A program made the translations under genes and the position numbers. From Winogradskyella litoriviva (GTDB taxonomy: Bacteria; Bacteroidota; Bacteroidia; Flavobacteriales; Flavobacteriaceae), in assembly GCF_013249065.1 (NCBI RefSeq), contig NZ_JABRWQ010000001.1, positions 434,001 through 498,000 of the forward strand: a stretch of DNA of 64,000 nt, in the 5' to 3' direction. The notes below the pieces were generated by a model, which saw only the letters and a list, made by a program, of their open reading frames with translations, searched no databases and was not told the DNA's origin. The first letter of the stretch is position 1. Each line of letters opens with the position of its first letter. Of this stretch, positions 21,631 through 31,755 are shown one piece after another.

Positions 21631-24165
21631 TTAAAATTTAACTTTTAATCCAACACTATATGTTCTTCCAGGACCAAAATAAACTTGAGCTGTTGAAGCT
21701 GTTCCGTCTAAATCATTAGCATCAGAAACATATTCTGTATTGAAAGCATTATTTACTTTACCTATTAATGTAGCATTAAATGTACCCAATTCAAAACTGT
21801 GTCTTAAACCTACATCAAATAATCCAAAATCAGGAAGTTTCCAAACATCTGGTAAATCTAAACTACCTCTGTTAGTAACGTCGTAAGAAGAATAGTTATC
21901 ACCAGCAAAGTTGTAATCTACGTAGATATTAGATTTGGCAGCTAATTTATAATCTACACCTAAAGCAAATGTTGTTTGTGCAACGTCACCTACTTTTAAA
22001 TCCTCAGCATAAACTTCAACTACATCAACAACATCACCTGCTTGATCTCTAATATCTGCAGAGACATTGCTCTTCCATTGCCAATCTCCTAAAGAAGCCA
22101 TACCTGTAACTGTTAATTTATCCGTTGCTCTATATCTAAAATCTATTTCAATACCTTGGTGCAATGCATCAATTCCTTGTAAGTTATAGAAAAACAAATC
22201 TTCACCTGTTCCAATTGAACCTCCTAATGATTTATCTAACCAATTAGTATAATAAATATTCACGTTAGCACTTAATTTTTCACCACGGAAACCGTATCCT
22301 AATTCTGCACTAAATACTTTTTCGTTTACAGCATCTTCATTAGGTATAATGCCATCTTCATCTAAAAATACATCATCTAAAAATGGTGCTTTAGAAAAAT
22401 AACCAACATTAACAAAAACATTATTATTTCCATCAAGGTTATAGTTACCACCACCTTTAATACCGTAACCTGTAAAGTTTACAGCTTCAGATAATCTATC
22501 ACCTGTGATAGTGTTATTCATAAATTCCTCTTGCTTGTAGTTACTGTTAGAAACGTCTGCAGCTACAAATAAGTTAACCGCTTCGTTTACTTGGTATTCT
22601 GCTTGACCAAAAAGACCATATCTTAAAACAATACCATCATAATCCTTATTATATCTATCACCAACTTTAAGAGGCTGACCAAAAGCAAAAGTATCAGTTT
22701 CATTATCTAAGAAAAATTGTCCTCCTAATAAATCATCTACTTGGTACCAGTGAGACCCAACATAATAACGACCATCTAAACCACCAGAAATGGTTAAGGC
22801 ATCATTTACTTTATTCTTATAAGTAGATAATACACCATACCACTCATGAGAGTTTCTAGAAGAAGAAATAATATCTGTAGAACCATTTACTCCATTTGCT
22901 CTATTTTCTTCAATTACTTTGTCAAAATCTATTGGAGTTAACCCAGAAGACCCTATTCTATAATCATCTGATCCAATTTTAGAACCTTCATCTCTACGTC
23001 CACCACCAGAACCAAAAGAAGCGTATACTGCTGTTGATAATGCTGATTTTTCATTAATATTCCACAAATGATTTATAGACATTTGAGGCTTGTGATAAAA
23101 GTTATATGATTGATGATATACTTCACCATTTTTATAACCCCAATCTCTATTTGCTTTTAAAGGACCAGAATCTGTATCTTTTAATTCTGCAATAGTAGAA
23201 CGGTTATAACGTTGACCGTGTTCTTGTTGTGCACCAAAAGCTGTAAATGACAATCTGTGCGCATCGTTTATTTGTTGAGATAAACTTAAAAAGTAATTGT
23301 ATCCTGAAAATTCAGTACCATCAACATAACCATCACCATCAATTTTAGAGGCGCTTACTGTTGCTGCAAAACCTTTATCAGTTAAACCAGTAGAGTAAGT
23401 CATTCCGTATTTTAAATAACCATCATTAGCAATACTTGTAAGAATGTTTCCTCCTTGTTCTGCATCTGTAGTTTTTGTTATAATATTAATTGTACCACCA
23501 ACAGATGCTACAGCTATTTTAGATGCTCCAAGACCTCTTTGTACTTGCATCGTAGAGGTTACATCTCCTAAACCAGCCCAGTTACTCCAATAAACAGCAC
23601 CATTTTCCATGTCGTTAACAGGAACACCGTTAATCATTACAGCTACATTTTCTGAACTAAATCCTCTAAGATTAATTCTACTGTCACCATATCCACCACC
23701 TTGTCTTGTTGCATAAACACCAGGAGTTGATTTTAAAATTTCAGGAAATTCTTGTGTACCTAACTTAATAGCAATTTCTTCTGCTTTTATAGTTGAAACG
23801 GCAACAGGCGTTTTTCTATCTACAGCAACAGAAGCCACAATCATAATTTCGTCTAAACCTACATTGCTAGACATTAATTTAATTGTTCCTAAGTCTGTAT
23901 CTCCATTAAAAGCAATAGTTTGAGATACAAAACCTACGTAAGAGATTATAACTTCTCCTGATTTTAAATCAGTTTTTAAAGTAAAATCACCATCAAAATT
24001 TGTAGTTGCACCATTGGTAGTTCCTTTTACTATAATATTAGCACCAGGAAGAGGCGAACTCATGTCACTATCAATAATTTTACCCGTAATAGTGGATTGG
24101 GCATACGCAAATGTTGTTAAACAGGTTAAAACAACAAAACATAAAACATGACTAAATTTTTTCAT
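21631..24165 (-). CDS. TonB-dependent receptor
   Basis: An 844-residue outer-membrane beta-barrel with a signal peptide (cleavage near FAYAQ, residue 23), a carboxypeptidase-regulatory-like domain (about 25-110, SPLPGANIIVKGTTNGATT), a plug domain (about 120-235, with LRGFSSENVAVMINGVPVND) and a 22-strand-type barrel ending in YSVGLKVKF. It imports a ligand using energy from TonB. The substrate is not evident; with its lipoprotein partner it could take up a peptide, glycan or metal complex. It is transcribed downstream of pgi, with a 160-base gap containing a promoter-like TAATTTTG. Confidence 0.92.
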   Translation of the reverse strand: MKKFSHVLCFVVLTCLTTFAYAQSTITGKIIDSDMSSPLPGANIIVKGTTNGATTNFDGDFTLKTDLKSGEVIISYVGFVSQTIAFNGDTDLGTIKLMSSNVGLDEIMIVASVAVDRKTPVAVSTIKAEEIAIKLGTQEFPEILKSTPGVYATRQGGGYGDSRINLRGFSSENVAVMINGVPVNDMENGAVYWSNWAGLGDVTSTMQVQRGLGASKIAVASVGGTINIITKTTDAEQGGNILTSIANDGYLKYGMTYSTGLTDKGFAATVSASKIDGDGYVDGTEFSGYNYFLSLSQQINDAHRLSFTAFGAQQEHGQRYNRSTIAELKDTDSGPLKANRDWGYKNGEVYHQSYNFYHKPQMSINHLWNINEKSALSTAVYASFGSGGGRRDEGSKIGSDDYRIGSSGLTPIDFDKVIEENRANGVNGSTDIISSSRNSHEWYGVLSTYKNKVNDALTISGGLDGRYYVGSHWYQVDDLLGGQFFLDNETDTFAFGQPLKVGDRYNKDYDGIVLRYGLFGQAEYQVNEAVNLFVAADVSNSNYKQEEFMNNTITGDRLSEAVNFTGYGIKGGGNYNLDGNNNVFVNVGYFSKAPFLDDVFLDEDGIIPNEDAVNEKVFSAELGYGFRGEKLSANVNIYYTNWLDKSLGGSIGTGEDLFFYNLQGIDALHQGIEIDFRYRATDKLTVTGMASLGDWQWKSNVSADIRDQAGDVVDVVEVYAEDLKVGDVAQTTFALGVDYKLAAKSNIYVDYNFAGDNYSSYDVTNRGSLDLPDVWKLPDFGLFDVGLRHSFELGTFNATLIGKVNNAFNTEYVSDANDLDGTASTAQVYFGPGRTYSVGLKVKF

Positions 24166-24198
24166 ATAAAACTTCAGTTAATTGGTTTTTATTAGGTG

Positions 24199-24206
24199 CA
24201 AAATTA
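24199..24206 (-). promoter_or_regulatory. -7 box upstream of the TonB receptor
   Basis: TAATTTTG on the minus strand, 33 bases before the ATG. No TTG at the ideal distance. Confidence 0.35.
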
Positions 24207-24325
24207 AACAATCTCATAGTTGTAATATTATGAAAATGTTAACAATTAAGCGAAGCGAAGTTAATTATAGAATTCCTAATTTTTATGCTTGCATAGTACT
24301 ATTTATTAAAACTTTTTAACAATTT

Positions 24326-25972
24326 TTAACAATTGTCCTTGTAAAATGTTAATAAACTTTGAGTTGATGAATCATGATTAGATGAAGACACGTCTTCATT
24401 TAGCTCTTTTAATATAGATTTGGCTAATTGCTTTCCTAACTCTACACCAAATTGGTCATAACTGTAAATATTCCAAATAATACCTTGTACAAAAATCTTA
24501 TGTTCATACATAGCTATTAGTTTTCCTAAACTTTCTGGAGACAACTTTTGAATTAATAAAGACGTAGTAGGTTTATTACCATCAAATACTTTGAAGGCTA
24601 AAAGTTGCTTTATTTCTTCTTCTGATGCTGACTGCCCTTGTAATTCTGATAAAACTTCAGATTCAGTTTTACCATTCATTAAAGCTTCAGTTTGTGCAAA
24701 ATAATTAGACATCAATTTATTATGATGGTCTTTATTACCATATAAAGACTCCACATAACCAATAAAGTCAGTTGGAATTAGTTTTGTGCCTTGGTGAATT
24801 AATTGAAAAAAAGCATGTTGTGAGTTAGTACCAGGTTCTCCCCAAATTATAGTTCCTGTTTGGTAGTTTACCTTGTTTCCATCTCTATCAACGCTCTTAC
24901 CATTACTTTCCATTATACCTTGTTGTAAATAAGTAGCAAACTGATTTAAGTATTGCGTATATGGAATAATGGCTTCACTTTCGGATTTAAAGAAGTTATT
25001 ATACCAAACCGTTAATAATGCTGAAATAACCGGAATGTTTTCCTCAAAACCAGCAGTTTTAAAATGCATATCCATTTTATGCGCACCTTCCAAAAGACTA
25101 TCAAAATGCTTATACCCAACAGCTAAACTAATAGAAAGGCCTACAGCACTCCAAAGTGAAAAACGACCACCAACCCAATCCTTCATTGGAAAAATATTAG
25201 CTTCATCTATTCCGAAGTTTTTAACGCTTTCAATATTTGTAGAAACTGCAACAAAATGATTAGCAACCGCTTCTTTTGGTTGTGATTTTAAAAACCAAGA
25301 TCTAATAGAATTGGCATTAGACAGGGTTTCTTGTGTTGTAAATGTTTTTGAAACAATTACAAACAATGTAGTCTCTGGGTTTAATTTTTTTACAACTTCT
25401 TGATAATGATCACCATCTACATTGCTTACAAAATGTGTATTTAAATGATTCTTATAATATTGGAGAGAATCTACAACCATAGCTGGCCCTAAATCTGATC
25501 CACCAATACCTATATTAACCACATCTGTAATGGCCTTACCAGAATATCCTTTATGAGTACCACTAACAACAGAATCTGTAAAATCTTCTATCTTCTTCTT
25601 TACCTCATGCACCTCAGGAATAACATTTTCACCATCTACAAAAACTTCCGCAGTTTTTGGCGCTCTTAAAGCTGTATGTAAAACAGCTCTTCCCTCAGTA
25701 GCATTAATTACATCACCTTCAAAATATTTTGAAATTGCATTTTTCAAATCTAATTCATTTGCTAATTCAATTAACAAATCAATAGTTTCTTTAGTAATTC
25801 TGTTCTTAGAAAAATCAACATAAAAATCTTCCCACCTTAAGGTTAATTCATTTGCTCTATTAGCATCAGAATTAAACATATCTTTTAAATGTTGAGGTTT
25901 AATAGTTTCAAAATGCGCTTGTAATTTTTTCCAAGCTTCTGTTGTCGTTGGGTTAGCTGATTTTAATGCCAT
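24326..25972 (-). CDS. pgi: glucose-6-phosphate isomerase
   Basis: A 548-residue glycolytic enzyme interconverting glucose 6-phosphate and fructose 6-phosphate. [48 protein letters not shown] and the C-terminal segment [20 protein letters not shown] are PGI signatures, the last with the catalytic His. Length is normal. The ATG shares a base with the stop of the M23 peptidase gene (TAATG), so the two are coupled. Confidence 0.97.
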   Translation of the reverse strand: MALKSANPTTTEAWKKLQAHFETIKPQHLKDMFNSDANRANELTLRWEDFYVDFSKNRITKETIDLLIELANELDLKNAISKYFEGDVINATEGRAVLHTALRAPKTAEVFVDGENVIPEVHEVKKKIEDFTDSVVSGTHKGYSGKAITDVVNIGIGGSDLGPAMVVDSLQYYKNHLNTHFVSNVDGDHYQEVVKKLNPETTLFVIVSKTFTTQETLSNANSIRSWFLKSQPKEAVANHFVAVSTNIESVKNFGIDEANIFPMKDWVGGRFSLWSAVGLSISLAVGYKHFDSLLEGAHKMDMHFKTAGFEENIPVISALLTVWYNNFFKSESEAIIPYTQYLNQFATYLQQGIMESNGKSVDRDGNKVNYQTGTIIWGEPGTNSQHAFFQLIHQGTKLIPTDFIGYVESLYGNKDHHNKLMSNYFAQTEALMNGKTESEVLSELQGQSASEEEIKQLLAFKVFDGNKPTTSLLIQKLSPESLGKLIAMYEHKIFVQGIIWNIYSYDQFGVELGKQLAKSILKELNEDVSSSNHDSSTQSLLTFYKDNC

Positions 25973-27276
25973 TATTGTATATCTGTAGTTATTGTATTTT
26001 CTTTTATTATCGGTTCTGCTTCTAAGAAAAAGATGTCATCTAATCTTTGTTTTACAGGTTTAATATATTCTAAGTATTTTACTTTTAAACTATCTGAAAT
26101 TGGTTTGGCCTCTGGGAGTTTTTGCTTAAAAGGGTCAACTTGTCTTCCGTTTTTCCAAAACCTATAACAAACGTGAGGACCTCCTGTATTTCCTGTCATA
26201 CCAATATAACCAATAACATCACCTTGTTTAACAAACTGTCCTTTTTTTACAGCCTGTCTACTCATATGAAGATACTGTGTAGAATAGGTGTCATTGTGTC
26301 TGATTTTTACGTATTTTCCATTTCCACCACGTCTTGTAGATTCCACAACCGTTCCGCTTGCTGTTGCCATTATTGGTGTGCCAATTGGTGCGGCAAAATC
26401 TGTTCCCTTATGTGGTCTTACTCTATTTCCGTAATATGCAATCCGTCTTTTTAAATTATATCTTGAAGAAATTCTACTAAACTGAACAGGTGCTTTTAAA
26501 AATGCACGTCTTAAATTTTTTGCGTCCTCATTAAAATAATCTATAATTCCTTTTTCTGGATCTGTTTCAAACTCAAAAGCATATAAAGAATCTCCGTTAT
26601 GTTCAAAATATGCGGCTTTTACATTTTTAATACCTGCATAAATTGTATCATCTATGTATTTATCTGTATAAATAACTTTAAATCTGTCACCTTTTTGAAG
26701 TCGTCTAAAATCAATGGTCCAAGCATAGATCTCATCTGCCATTTTATACGCTAACTTTTGACTCAATCCCTTTTCTTCTAGAGTTGAAGATATACTACTC
26801 TCTATGATACCTGTCGCTGTTTTTTCAACATAAGTAACGGGTTTTTTACTCTTATACGCCTGAATGGAATCTCTAAAGTCAATAACAACATAATCCTCTA
26901 AGTTATTTTGATAAATAAATGTTGTTGGTTTCTGAATGCTATCCTTTAGATTTTTTTTAGCATAAAGTAAAGTATATGGTTTACCTACTTGAAGTTTTCT
27001 GATATCAAACGTATCTTTTGCTTTTTCAGCAATTTGAAAAATATCAGGATATCCAATATTATTACGTTCTAAAATAACGCCAAACGTATCACCACTCTTA
27101 ATGGTGTCTCGTTTAAATTCATAGTTTTTACGATCAAACCCAAATTCTAAGATTTTTTCTTCTTCAACTATTTCAGCAAGTTCTTTATTGTATTCTATTT
27201 CTGCTGAATTATCTTCCTTACAAGCAAAAAGACTTATAGCAATTACTACTATTACGGTTAATGGTTTTAACTGCAT
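25972..27276 (-). CDS. M23-type peptidase lipoprotein with altered HxH motif
   Basis: A 434-residue protein with a lipoprotein signal ([16 protein letters not shown], Cys19), a LysM/opacity-associated-like region with [16 protein letters not shown] (about 60-75), and a C-terminal LytM domain. His289 and Asp293 (HKGTDF) and YLHMS match M23 endopeptidases, but the usual HLH zinc motif reads His368-Val-Cys370 (GGPHVCYRF). Cys may replace His as the metal ligand. From memory this HVC form is widespread in Bacteroidota, so it may define a subfamily rather than a dead enzyme. It probably cuts or regulates cutting of peptidoglycan cross-links at the envelope. It is 12 bases after the tryptophan dioxygenase gene and coupled to pgi. 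Confidence 0.88.
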   Translation of the reverse strand: MQLKPLTVIVVIAISLFACKEDNSAEIEYNKELAEIVEEEKILEFGFDRKNYEFKRDTIKSGDTFGVILERNNIGYPDIFQIAEKAKDTFDIRKLQVGKPYTLLYAKKNLKDSIQKPTTFIYQNNLEDYVVIDFRDSIQAYKSKKPVTYVEKTATGIIESSISSTLEEKGLSQKLAYKMADEIYAWTIDFRRLQKGDRFKVIYTDKYIDDTIYAGIKNVKAAYFEHNGDSLYAFEFETDPEKGIIDYFNEDAKNLRRAFLKAPVQFSRISSRYNLKRRIAYYGNRVRPHKGTDFAAPIGTPIMATASGTVVESTRRGGNGKYVKIRHNDTYSTQYLHMSRQAVKKGQFVKQGDVIGYIGMTGNTGGPHVCYRFWKNGRQVDPFKQKLPEAKPISDSLKVKYLEYIKPVKQRLDDIFFLEAEPIIKENTITTDIQ

Positions 27277-27288
27277 TAATTAAGCTAA

Positions 27289-28221
27289 TTATAAATTATT
27301 TCCCCAATTTTCAATTTCGTCTGCACTCCACAATTCCGGAAAGAAAATACGTTTCTGGTATTTTGGATGCATGTATTTTTTCCAATCACTTCCACCAGTA
27401 GCTTCTCCATCACCAATACCACTATCAATATAATGTTTAGCAGCATTGTAATGAGCCATTACCCAAGAAACATTTACTGTATAATCGTAATGCTTCATAG
27501 CATTTATAAGCTCTTCGTTTTTTTGGTCTTTTGCCGGAAGTTCTTTAAAACGCGTCCAAAGATTCTTAGTATTATAGGTTTTCATAAACCTTAAAAACTC
27601 ATCTTTATAACGTTTTTCAAAGTTAACTAAAAGCGTTGATTTTTTTCCTGTTTTATGATCTTTTCCTGCGGCTTGCCAATATAAATGTTCAAACGCATGT
27701 GTAAAAGGTGTATCTCGATCTATATCTTTTCTAAATCTATAGTCTATAAGATTAATCAATTCAGTAGACGCAAATTCTATTAGCCTGTATTGTGCACTTT
27801 GAAAACCACTTGCAGGTGTTAGTGTATATCTAAATTTCATATACTGCTCAACTTCCATGCCTTCCCTCATAATATTAAATGATGTGGATAACATATCGAA
27901 ATAGCGACTAATACGCATAAGTTTACTTTCAAAAAAACCAACATCTAGATTTTCTTTTTCTGCTACTTGAGAAATTTCCCATAATATCATTTTAAAAATC
28001 AACTCGTTAATTTGATGATAGGCAATAAACACCATCTCGTCTGGCAAAGTAGTACGTTGAATCTGTAGATTTAATAACGCATCTGTTTGTATATAATCCC
28101 AATAAGTAATCGGCTTGCTATAAAGCAAGCCGTATAAATGATCGTCTGTATCTTGATCTATTTTTGTGTACTTCTTTTGAAGTTCTTTTATTATATCATC
28201 GTAATTAGCCTGTTCTGCCAT
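27289..28221 (-). CDS. kynA: tryptophan 2,3-dioxygenase
   Basis: A 310-residue haem enzyme that opens the indole ring of L-tryptophan to N-formylkynurenine, the first step of the kynurenine route. HLYGLLYSKPITYWDYIQ, MVFIAYHQINELIFKMILWE (with active-site His), RYTLTPASGFQSAQYRLIEF and the C-terminal part carrying VSWVMAHYNAAKHYI and GGSDWKKYM match TDO. No formamidase or kynureninase lies in the window. It is directly downstream of the DUF3108 gene and upstream of the M23 gene, in a run that continues into pgi. Confidence 0.92.
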   Translation of the reverse strand: MAEQANYDDIIKELQKKYTKIDQDTDDHLYGLLYSKPITYWDYIQTDALLNLQIQRTTLPDEMVFIAYHQINELIFKMILWEISQVAEKENLDVGFFESKLMRISRYFDMLSTSFNIMREGMEVEQYMKFRYTLTPASGFQSAQYRLIEFASTELINLIDYRFRKDIDRDTPFTHAFEHLYWQAAGKDHKTGKKSTLLVNFEKRYKDEFLRFMKTYNTKNLWTRFKELPAKDQKNEELINAMKHYDYTVNVSWVMAHYNAAKHYIDSGIGDGEATGGSDWKKYMHPKYQKRIFFPELWSADEIENWGNNL

Positions 28222-28233
28222 ATACTAAAAATC

Positions 28234-29010
28234 TTAATATTTTATTTGAAAGGAGTGTTTTAAGCCTTTAAATGCAACAAGTTCTGCGCGTAAAGAACCA
28301 ACGGCTAAATCTGCTTGAATTTTTAAAGGAATTTTATTTTTATCAGCACTTACCCATAATGTTAAACTTTCTTCTTCTTTAAAAACACGTCCAGCCATTA
28401 CATAAGGTCTAAATTTCATGGTCTTTACCTTACCAAAATCGGTTTTTATAGTTTCTTCACCCAAATATTTAAGTTTAAAACCGTAGTTTTCTTCATCAAA
28501 AAACATGTTTGTTTTAATCTCATCACCTTTTTTTAAGGATGCAACATCTATTCTGTTTCTTAGATGATAATACATAGAAACCATATCCTGTACATCTCGT
28601 TCGGTGGTTACAGTAGTGACTTTTTTCTTCTTTTTATTAAAGACCTCAGCCTTTCTTCTCTCATGATCAAATTTAATTTCGATGTCTTTGGTATGACCAC
28701 CTTCATCTATTTTTCTAATAAATCTGTATGGCTTACCCGTTTTTTTATCAAAATAACTTTCGTAGCGATCTTTTACTTTAAAAAACCATTTAATGGCGCC
28801 TGTTGTCCAACCCTTACCTACAACATGGAATACTTCTTTTCCATCTAATTTAGACTCTTTAAGCGTTAATGTTGCATTTCCGGCTTTTAAAAACCCACTA
28901 TAACTCATTTCAAATTTAAACCACTCGCCATCCTGAAAAGCATGCTCTTTTTCAACACTAGTGGTTTGAATTCCTGTAAAAAATAATATGAAAGTAAATA
29001 AATGTTTCAT
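28234..29010 (-). CDS. DUF3108 domain-containing secreted protein
   Basis: A 258-residue protein with a signal peptide (MKHLFTFILFFTGIQTTS, mature part from about 20). The beta-rich remainder, with EWFKFEMSYSGFLKAGNATL at the start and FRPYVMAGRVFKEEESLTLW near the end, fits DUF3108, a periplasmic or outer-membrane-associated family of unknown role. It lies 12 bases before kynA and is probably co-transcribed with it. The association with kynA, M23 and pgi seems conserved in relatives from memory, without a known functional reason. Confidence 0.85.
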   Translation of the reverse strand: MKHLFTFILFFTGIQTTSVEKEHAFQDGEWFKFEMSYSGFLKAGNATLTLKESKLDGKEVFHVVGKGWTTGAIKWFFKVKDRYESYFDKKTGKPYRFIRKIDEGGHTKDIEIKFDHERRKAEVFNKKKKKVTTVTTERDVQDMVSMYYHLRNRIDVASLKKGDEIKTNMFFDEENYGFKLKYLGEETIKTDFGKVKTMKFRPYVMAGRVFKEEESLTLWVSADKNKIPLKIQADLAVGSLRAELVAFKGLKHSFQIKY

Positions 29011-29197
29011 GTGTTTATGTCTAAGGATTTTTGATACTTACATGTTATTTGTTTTATAAAGTTCTAAGTTATAAAACTTTTAACACACTTATTTCAAATT
29101 TCCAGTTTGTAAATATAATTAATGTAACGCATTTTTATTGTTACATTTATCTTAAATACAATTACTATTCCAAACCCCAAAAAACATCAAAATTCAC

Positions 29198-30355
29198 TTA
29201 AAGTGTCCCTCTTTTGGCTTGCTCACGCTCAATGGATTCAAATAAGGCTTTAAAATTACCTGCACCAAATCCGCGTGCTCCCATTCTTTGTATTATTTCA
29301 AAAAACAAGGTTGGTCTGTCTTCTACTGGTTTTGTAAATATTTGAAGTAAGTAGCCTTCTTCATCTGCATCAATCATAATTCCCAATCCTTTTAAAGTTT
29401 CTATATCTTCCCTTAAAGCATGACTATGCTCTTCTAAACGACCTGGTACAGCTCTGTAATATTCTTCTGGTGGTGTAGATAAAAACTCAACACCTCTAGA
29501 TTTTAACTGTGAAACCGTTGAGATAATATCATCTGTTGCAACGGCAATATGTTGCACACCAGAACCTTCATAGAAATCTAGATACTCTTCAATTTGAGAA
29601 CGCTTTTTACCTTCTGCTGGCTCGTTAATTGGAAATTTAATTCGGCCATTTCCATTACTCATCACCTTACTCATTAATGCTGAATACTCTGTATGAATCT
29701 GCTTGTCATCAAAAGACAAGAAATTCACAAAGCCCATAACATCTTCATACCATTTTACCCAAGTGTTCATTTCTCCCCAACCTACATTACCTACCATATG
29801 GTCTATATATTTTAGACCTGCTGGTTCTGGATTGTAATCACTCTTCCACTCTACAAAACCTGGCATAAAGGTTCCTGTATAGTTTTTGCGCTCTACAAAC
29901 ATATGTACAGTTTCTCCATAAGTGTAAATTCCTGCTCTTACCACTTCACCAAACTCATCTTTTTCAACCGTTGGCTCCATGTATGATTTTGCTCCTCTTT
30001 TTGTAGTTTCTTCGTAAGATTTACGTGCATCTTCTACCCAAAGGGCAACAACTTTAACGCCATCTCCATGTTTTACGATATGATTGTTGATTTCAGATTT
30101 ACTATTTAATGGTGTTGTTAGCACTAAACGTATTTTATCTTGCTTTAAAACATAGCTTACTGAATCCGTAGAACCTGTCTCTAAGCCTTTATAGGCATAC
30201 GACTGAAAACCAAATGCCGTTTTATAAAAGTGAGCAGATTGCTTGGCATTACCAACATAAAATTCTACATAATCCGTACCTAAAAGCGGTAAAAAATCTT
30301 GTGCACCTTCAAATATTTTTTCTAAACCGTAGTTTACTGATTTTATTTCTTTCAT
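29198..30355 (-). CDS. hppD: 4-hydroxyphenylpyruvate dioxygenase
   Basis: A 385-residue non-haem iron enzyme converting 4-hydroxyphenylpyruvate to homogentisate in tyrosine breakdown. Two vicinal-oxygen-chelate domains are present; the C-terminal one has iron ligands in YIDHMVGNVG (His), SGVQHIAVATDD (His) and TLFFEIIQRMG (Glu). The C-terminal segment RGFGAGNFKALFESIEREQ is characteristic. Directly downstream of hmgA on the same strand; the 150-base spacer holds two palindromic repeats. Confidence 0.96.
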   Translation of the reverse strand: MKEIKSVNYGLEKIFEGAQDFLPLLGTDYVEFYVGNAKQSAHFYKTAFGFQSYAYKGLETGSTDSVSYVLKQDKIRLVLTTPLNSKSEINNHIVKHGDGVKVVALWVEDARKSYEETTKRGAKSYMEPTVEKDEFGEVVRAGIYTYGETVHMFVERKNYTGTFMPGFVEWKSDYNPEPAGLKYIDHMVGNVGWGEMNTWVKWYEDVMGFVNFLSFDDKQIHTEYSALMSKVMSNGNGRIKFPINEPAEGKKRSQIEEYLDFYEGSGVQHIAVATDDIISTVSQLKSRGVEFLSTPPEEYYRAVPGRLEEHSHALREDIETLKGLGIMIDADEEGYLLQIFTKPVEDRPTLFFEIIQRMGARGFGAGNFKALFESIEREQAKRGTL

Positions 30356-30363
30356 AATTAAAA

Positions 30364-30401
30364 GCCCCTTCTAACTTCCCAAAAAGGGGAAGAACTCTCA
30401 C
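30364..30401 (-). repeat. palindromic dispersed repeat between hmgA and hppD
   Basis: Read on the minus strand, the 38-base unit starts GTGAGAGTTCTTCCCC and ends GGGAAGTTAGAAGGGGC. It aligns over its full length with the copy inside leuS at 8108-8144. The internal CCCC/GGGG arms can form a hairpin but no T-run follows, so it is not a normal terminator. Confidence 0.7.
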
Positions 30402-30485
30402 TGTTGGGCAACTGAGTCTGTATTAATAATTAAATAAATTTTCTTTATGTACTTCCTGTCTCTAAAATACATTATCGCATCACTC

Positions 30486-30518
30486 ATTCCTTCCTTCTGG
30501 GAAAGCTAGGATAGGCTT
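30486..30518 (+). repeat. diverged palindromic repeat overlapping the hmgA 3' end
   Basis: ATTCCTTCCTTCTGGGAAAG followed by CTAGGATAGGCTT has the same layout as the repeats at 8108 and 30364 (pyrimidine arm, TTC/TTT turn, GG arm, TTAG or CTAG, purine-rich end). It is in opposite orientation to the 30364 copy. The hmgA stop codon and its last residues lie in it. Confidence 0.5.
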
Positions 30519-31669
30519 AACCAAGATTTATAATAATCCTCATCTGCAATTTTCATAGCTTCTTCTGTGACTTGTAATGGCTTAAACGTATCTACCATTA
30601 CAGCCAATTCATCTGTTTTTACCTTACCAATACTGCGCTCCATTGCTCCAGGATGTGGACCATGAGGAATACCTGCTGGATGCAACGAAATATGACCTGC
30701 AGCTATATCGTTTCTGCTCATAAAATCGCCATCTACGTAATACAATACCTCATCACTATCTATATTACTATGGTTGTATGGTGCTGGCACAGCTAATGGA
30801 TGATAATCATATAACCTTGGCACAAAACTACACACTACAAAAGCATCAGTCTCAAAGGTTTGATGCACAGGTGGTGGTTGATGTACTCGACCTGTTATAG
30901 GTTCAAAATCGTGAATTGAAAAGGCATATGGATAATTATAACCGTCGTAACCTACAACATCAAAAGGATGTGAGGCATAGACCATATCAAAAATATCACC
31001 TTGTTTTTTTATTTTAATTAAAAATTCGCCAGATTCATTATACGTTTCTAGCTCTTGTGGCTGACGTAAATCGCGCTCACAAAATGGCGAATGTTCTAAC
31101 AACTGACCAAACCAGTTTCGGTAGCGTTTTGGTGTATAAATAGGTCTGCGAGATTCTACAATAAAAAGTCGGTTGTCTTCTGTGTCAAAATCGAGTTTAT
31201 AAATGACACCTCTTGGTATTAAAAGATAATCGCCATATTTAAAATCTAAGTTTCCTAAGTGTGTTCTTAATTTCCCAGTGCCTTTATGAATAAAAATTAG
31301 CTCGTCTGCATCTGTGTTTTTATAAAAATAATCTTTTGTGGATTCTTTTGGTGCAGCCAATATAATATGACAATCACTGTTAGTGAGTACAATTTTTCTA
31401 CTCTCTAAATAATCGTTCTCTGGCTTTGTTTTAAAACCATGTAAACGATACGATTGCATATTGTTTACCTTCGCAATTTTAGGTGCAACACTATATTGTT
31501 TAATTATGTCTTTTACTTGTGTTGGTCGTTGCTCGTGGTAACTGTTGGTAGACATACCGTCAAAACCAATGGTGCCAAATAATTGCTCGTAATAAAAATC
31601 GCCATTTGGTTTTTTAAACTGCGTGTGGCGTTTTGGTGGAATTTTCCCTAATTTATGATAGAATGGCAT
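30506..31669 (-). CDS. hmgA: homogentisate 1,2-dioxygenase
   Basis: A 387-residue iron enzyme that opens the ring of homogentisate to maleylacetoacetate. MPFYHKLGKIPPKRHTQF and YYEQLFGTIGFDGMSTNSYH at the N-terminus and the cupin segments VHQPPPVHQTFETDAFVVC, FVPRLYDYHPLAVPAPYNHS and GHISLHPAGIPHGPHPGAME are typical. It acts directly after HppD. Maleylacetoacetate isomerase and fumarylacetoacetase are not in this window. The C-terminus (YKSWLSLS) runs into a palindromic repeat. Confidence 0.94.
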   Translation of the reverse strand: MPFYHKLGKIPPKRHTQFKKPNGDFYYEQLFGTIGFDGMSTNSYHEQRPTQVKDIIKQYSVAPKIAKVNNMQSYRLHGFKTKPENDYLESRKIVLTNSDCHIILAAPKESTKDYFYKNTDADELIFIHKGTGKLRTHLGNLDFKYGDYLLIPRGVIYKLDFDTEDNRLFIVESRRPIYTPKRYRNWFGQLLEHSPFCERDLRQPQELETYNESGEFLIKIKKQGDIFDMVYASHPFDVVGYDGYNYPYAFSIHDFEPITGRVHQPPPVHQTFETDAFVVCSFVPRLYDYHPLAVPAPYNHSNIDSDEVLYYVDGDFMSRNDIAAGHISLHPAGIPHGPHPGAMERSIGKVKTDELAVMVDTFKPLQVTEEAMKIADEDYYKSWLSLS

Positions 31670-31755
31670 TTGCTTTTTGTTTAAAGTTCAAAATTCAAAA
31701 TATTGTTAACTAAAGTAATTTGCAGTTCACTATAGTCTACATCTAAAGATACAAA

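Noticed and set aside
26122-26454. Cys/His-rich open frame opposite the M23 gene
   Set aside because: The Cys and His residues come from the antisense of Thr/Met/Gly codons in a well-supported gene; no promoter.
30364-30401. Hairpin interpreted as a terminator of hmgA
   Set aside because: There is no T-run, and the sequence matches the repeat copy inside leuS, so it is better called a dispersed repeat.
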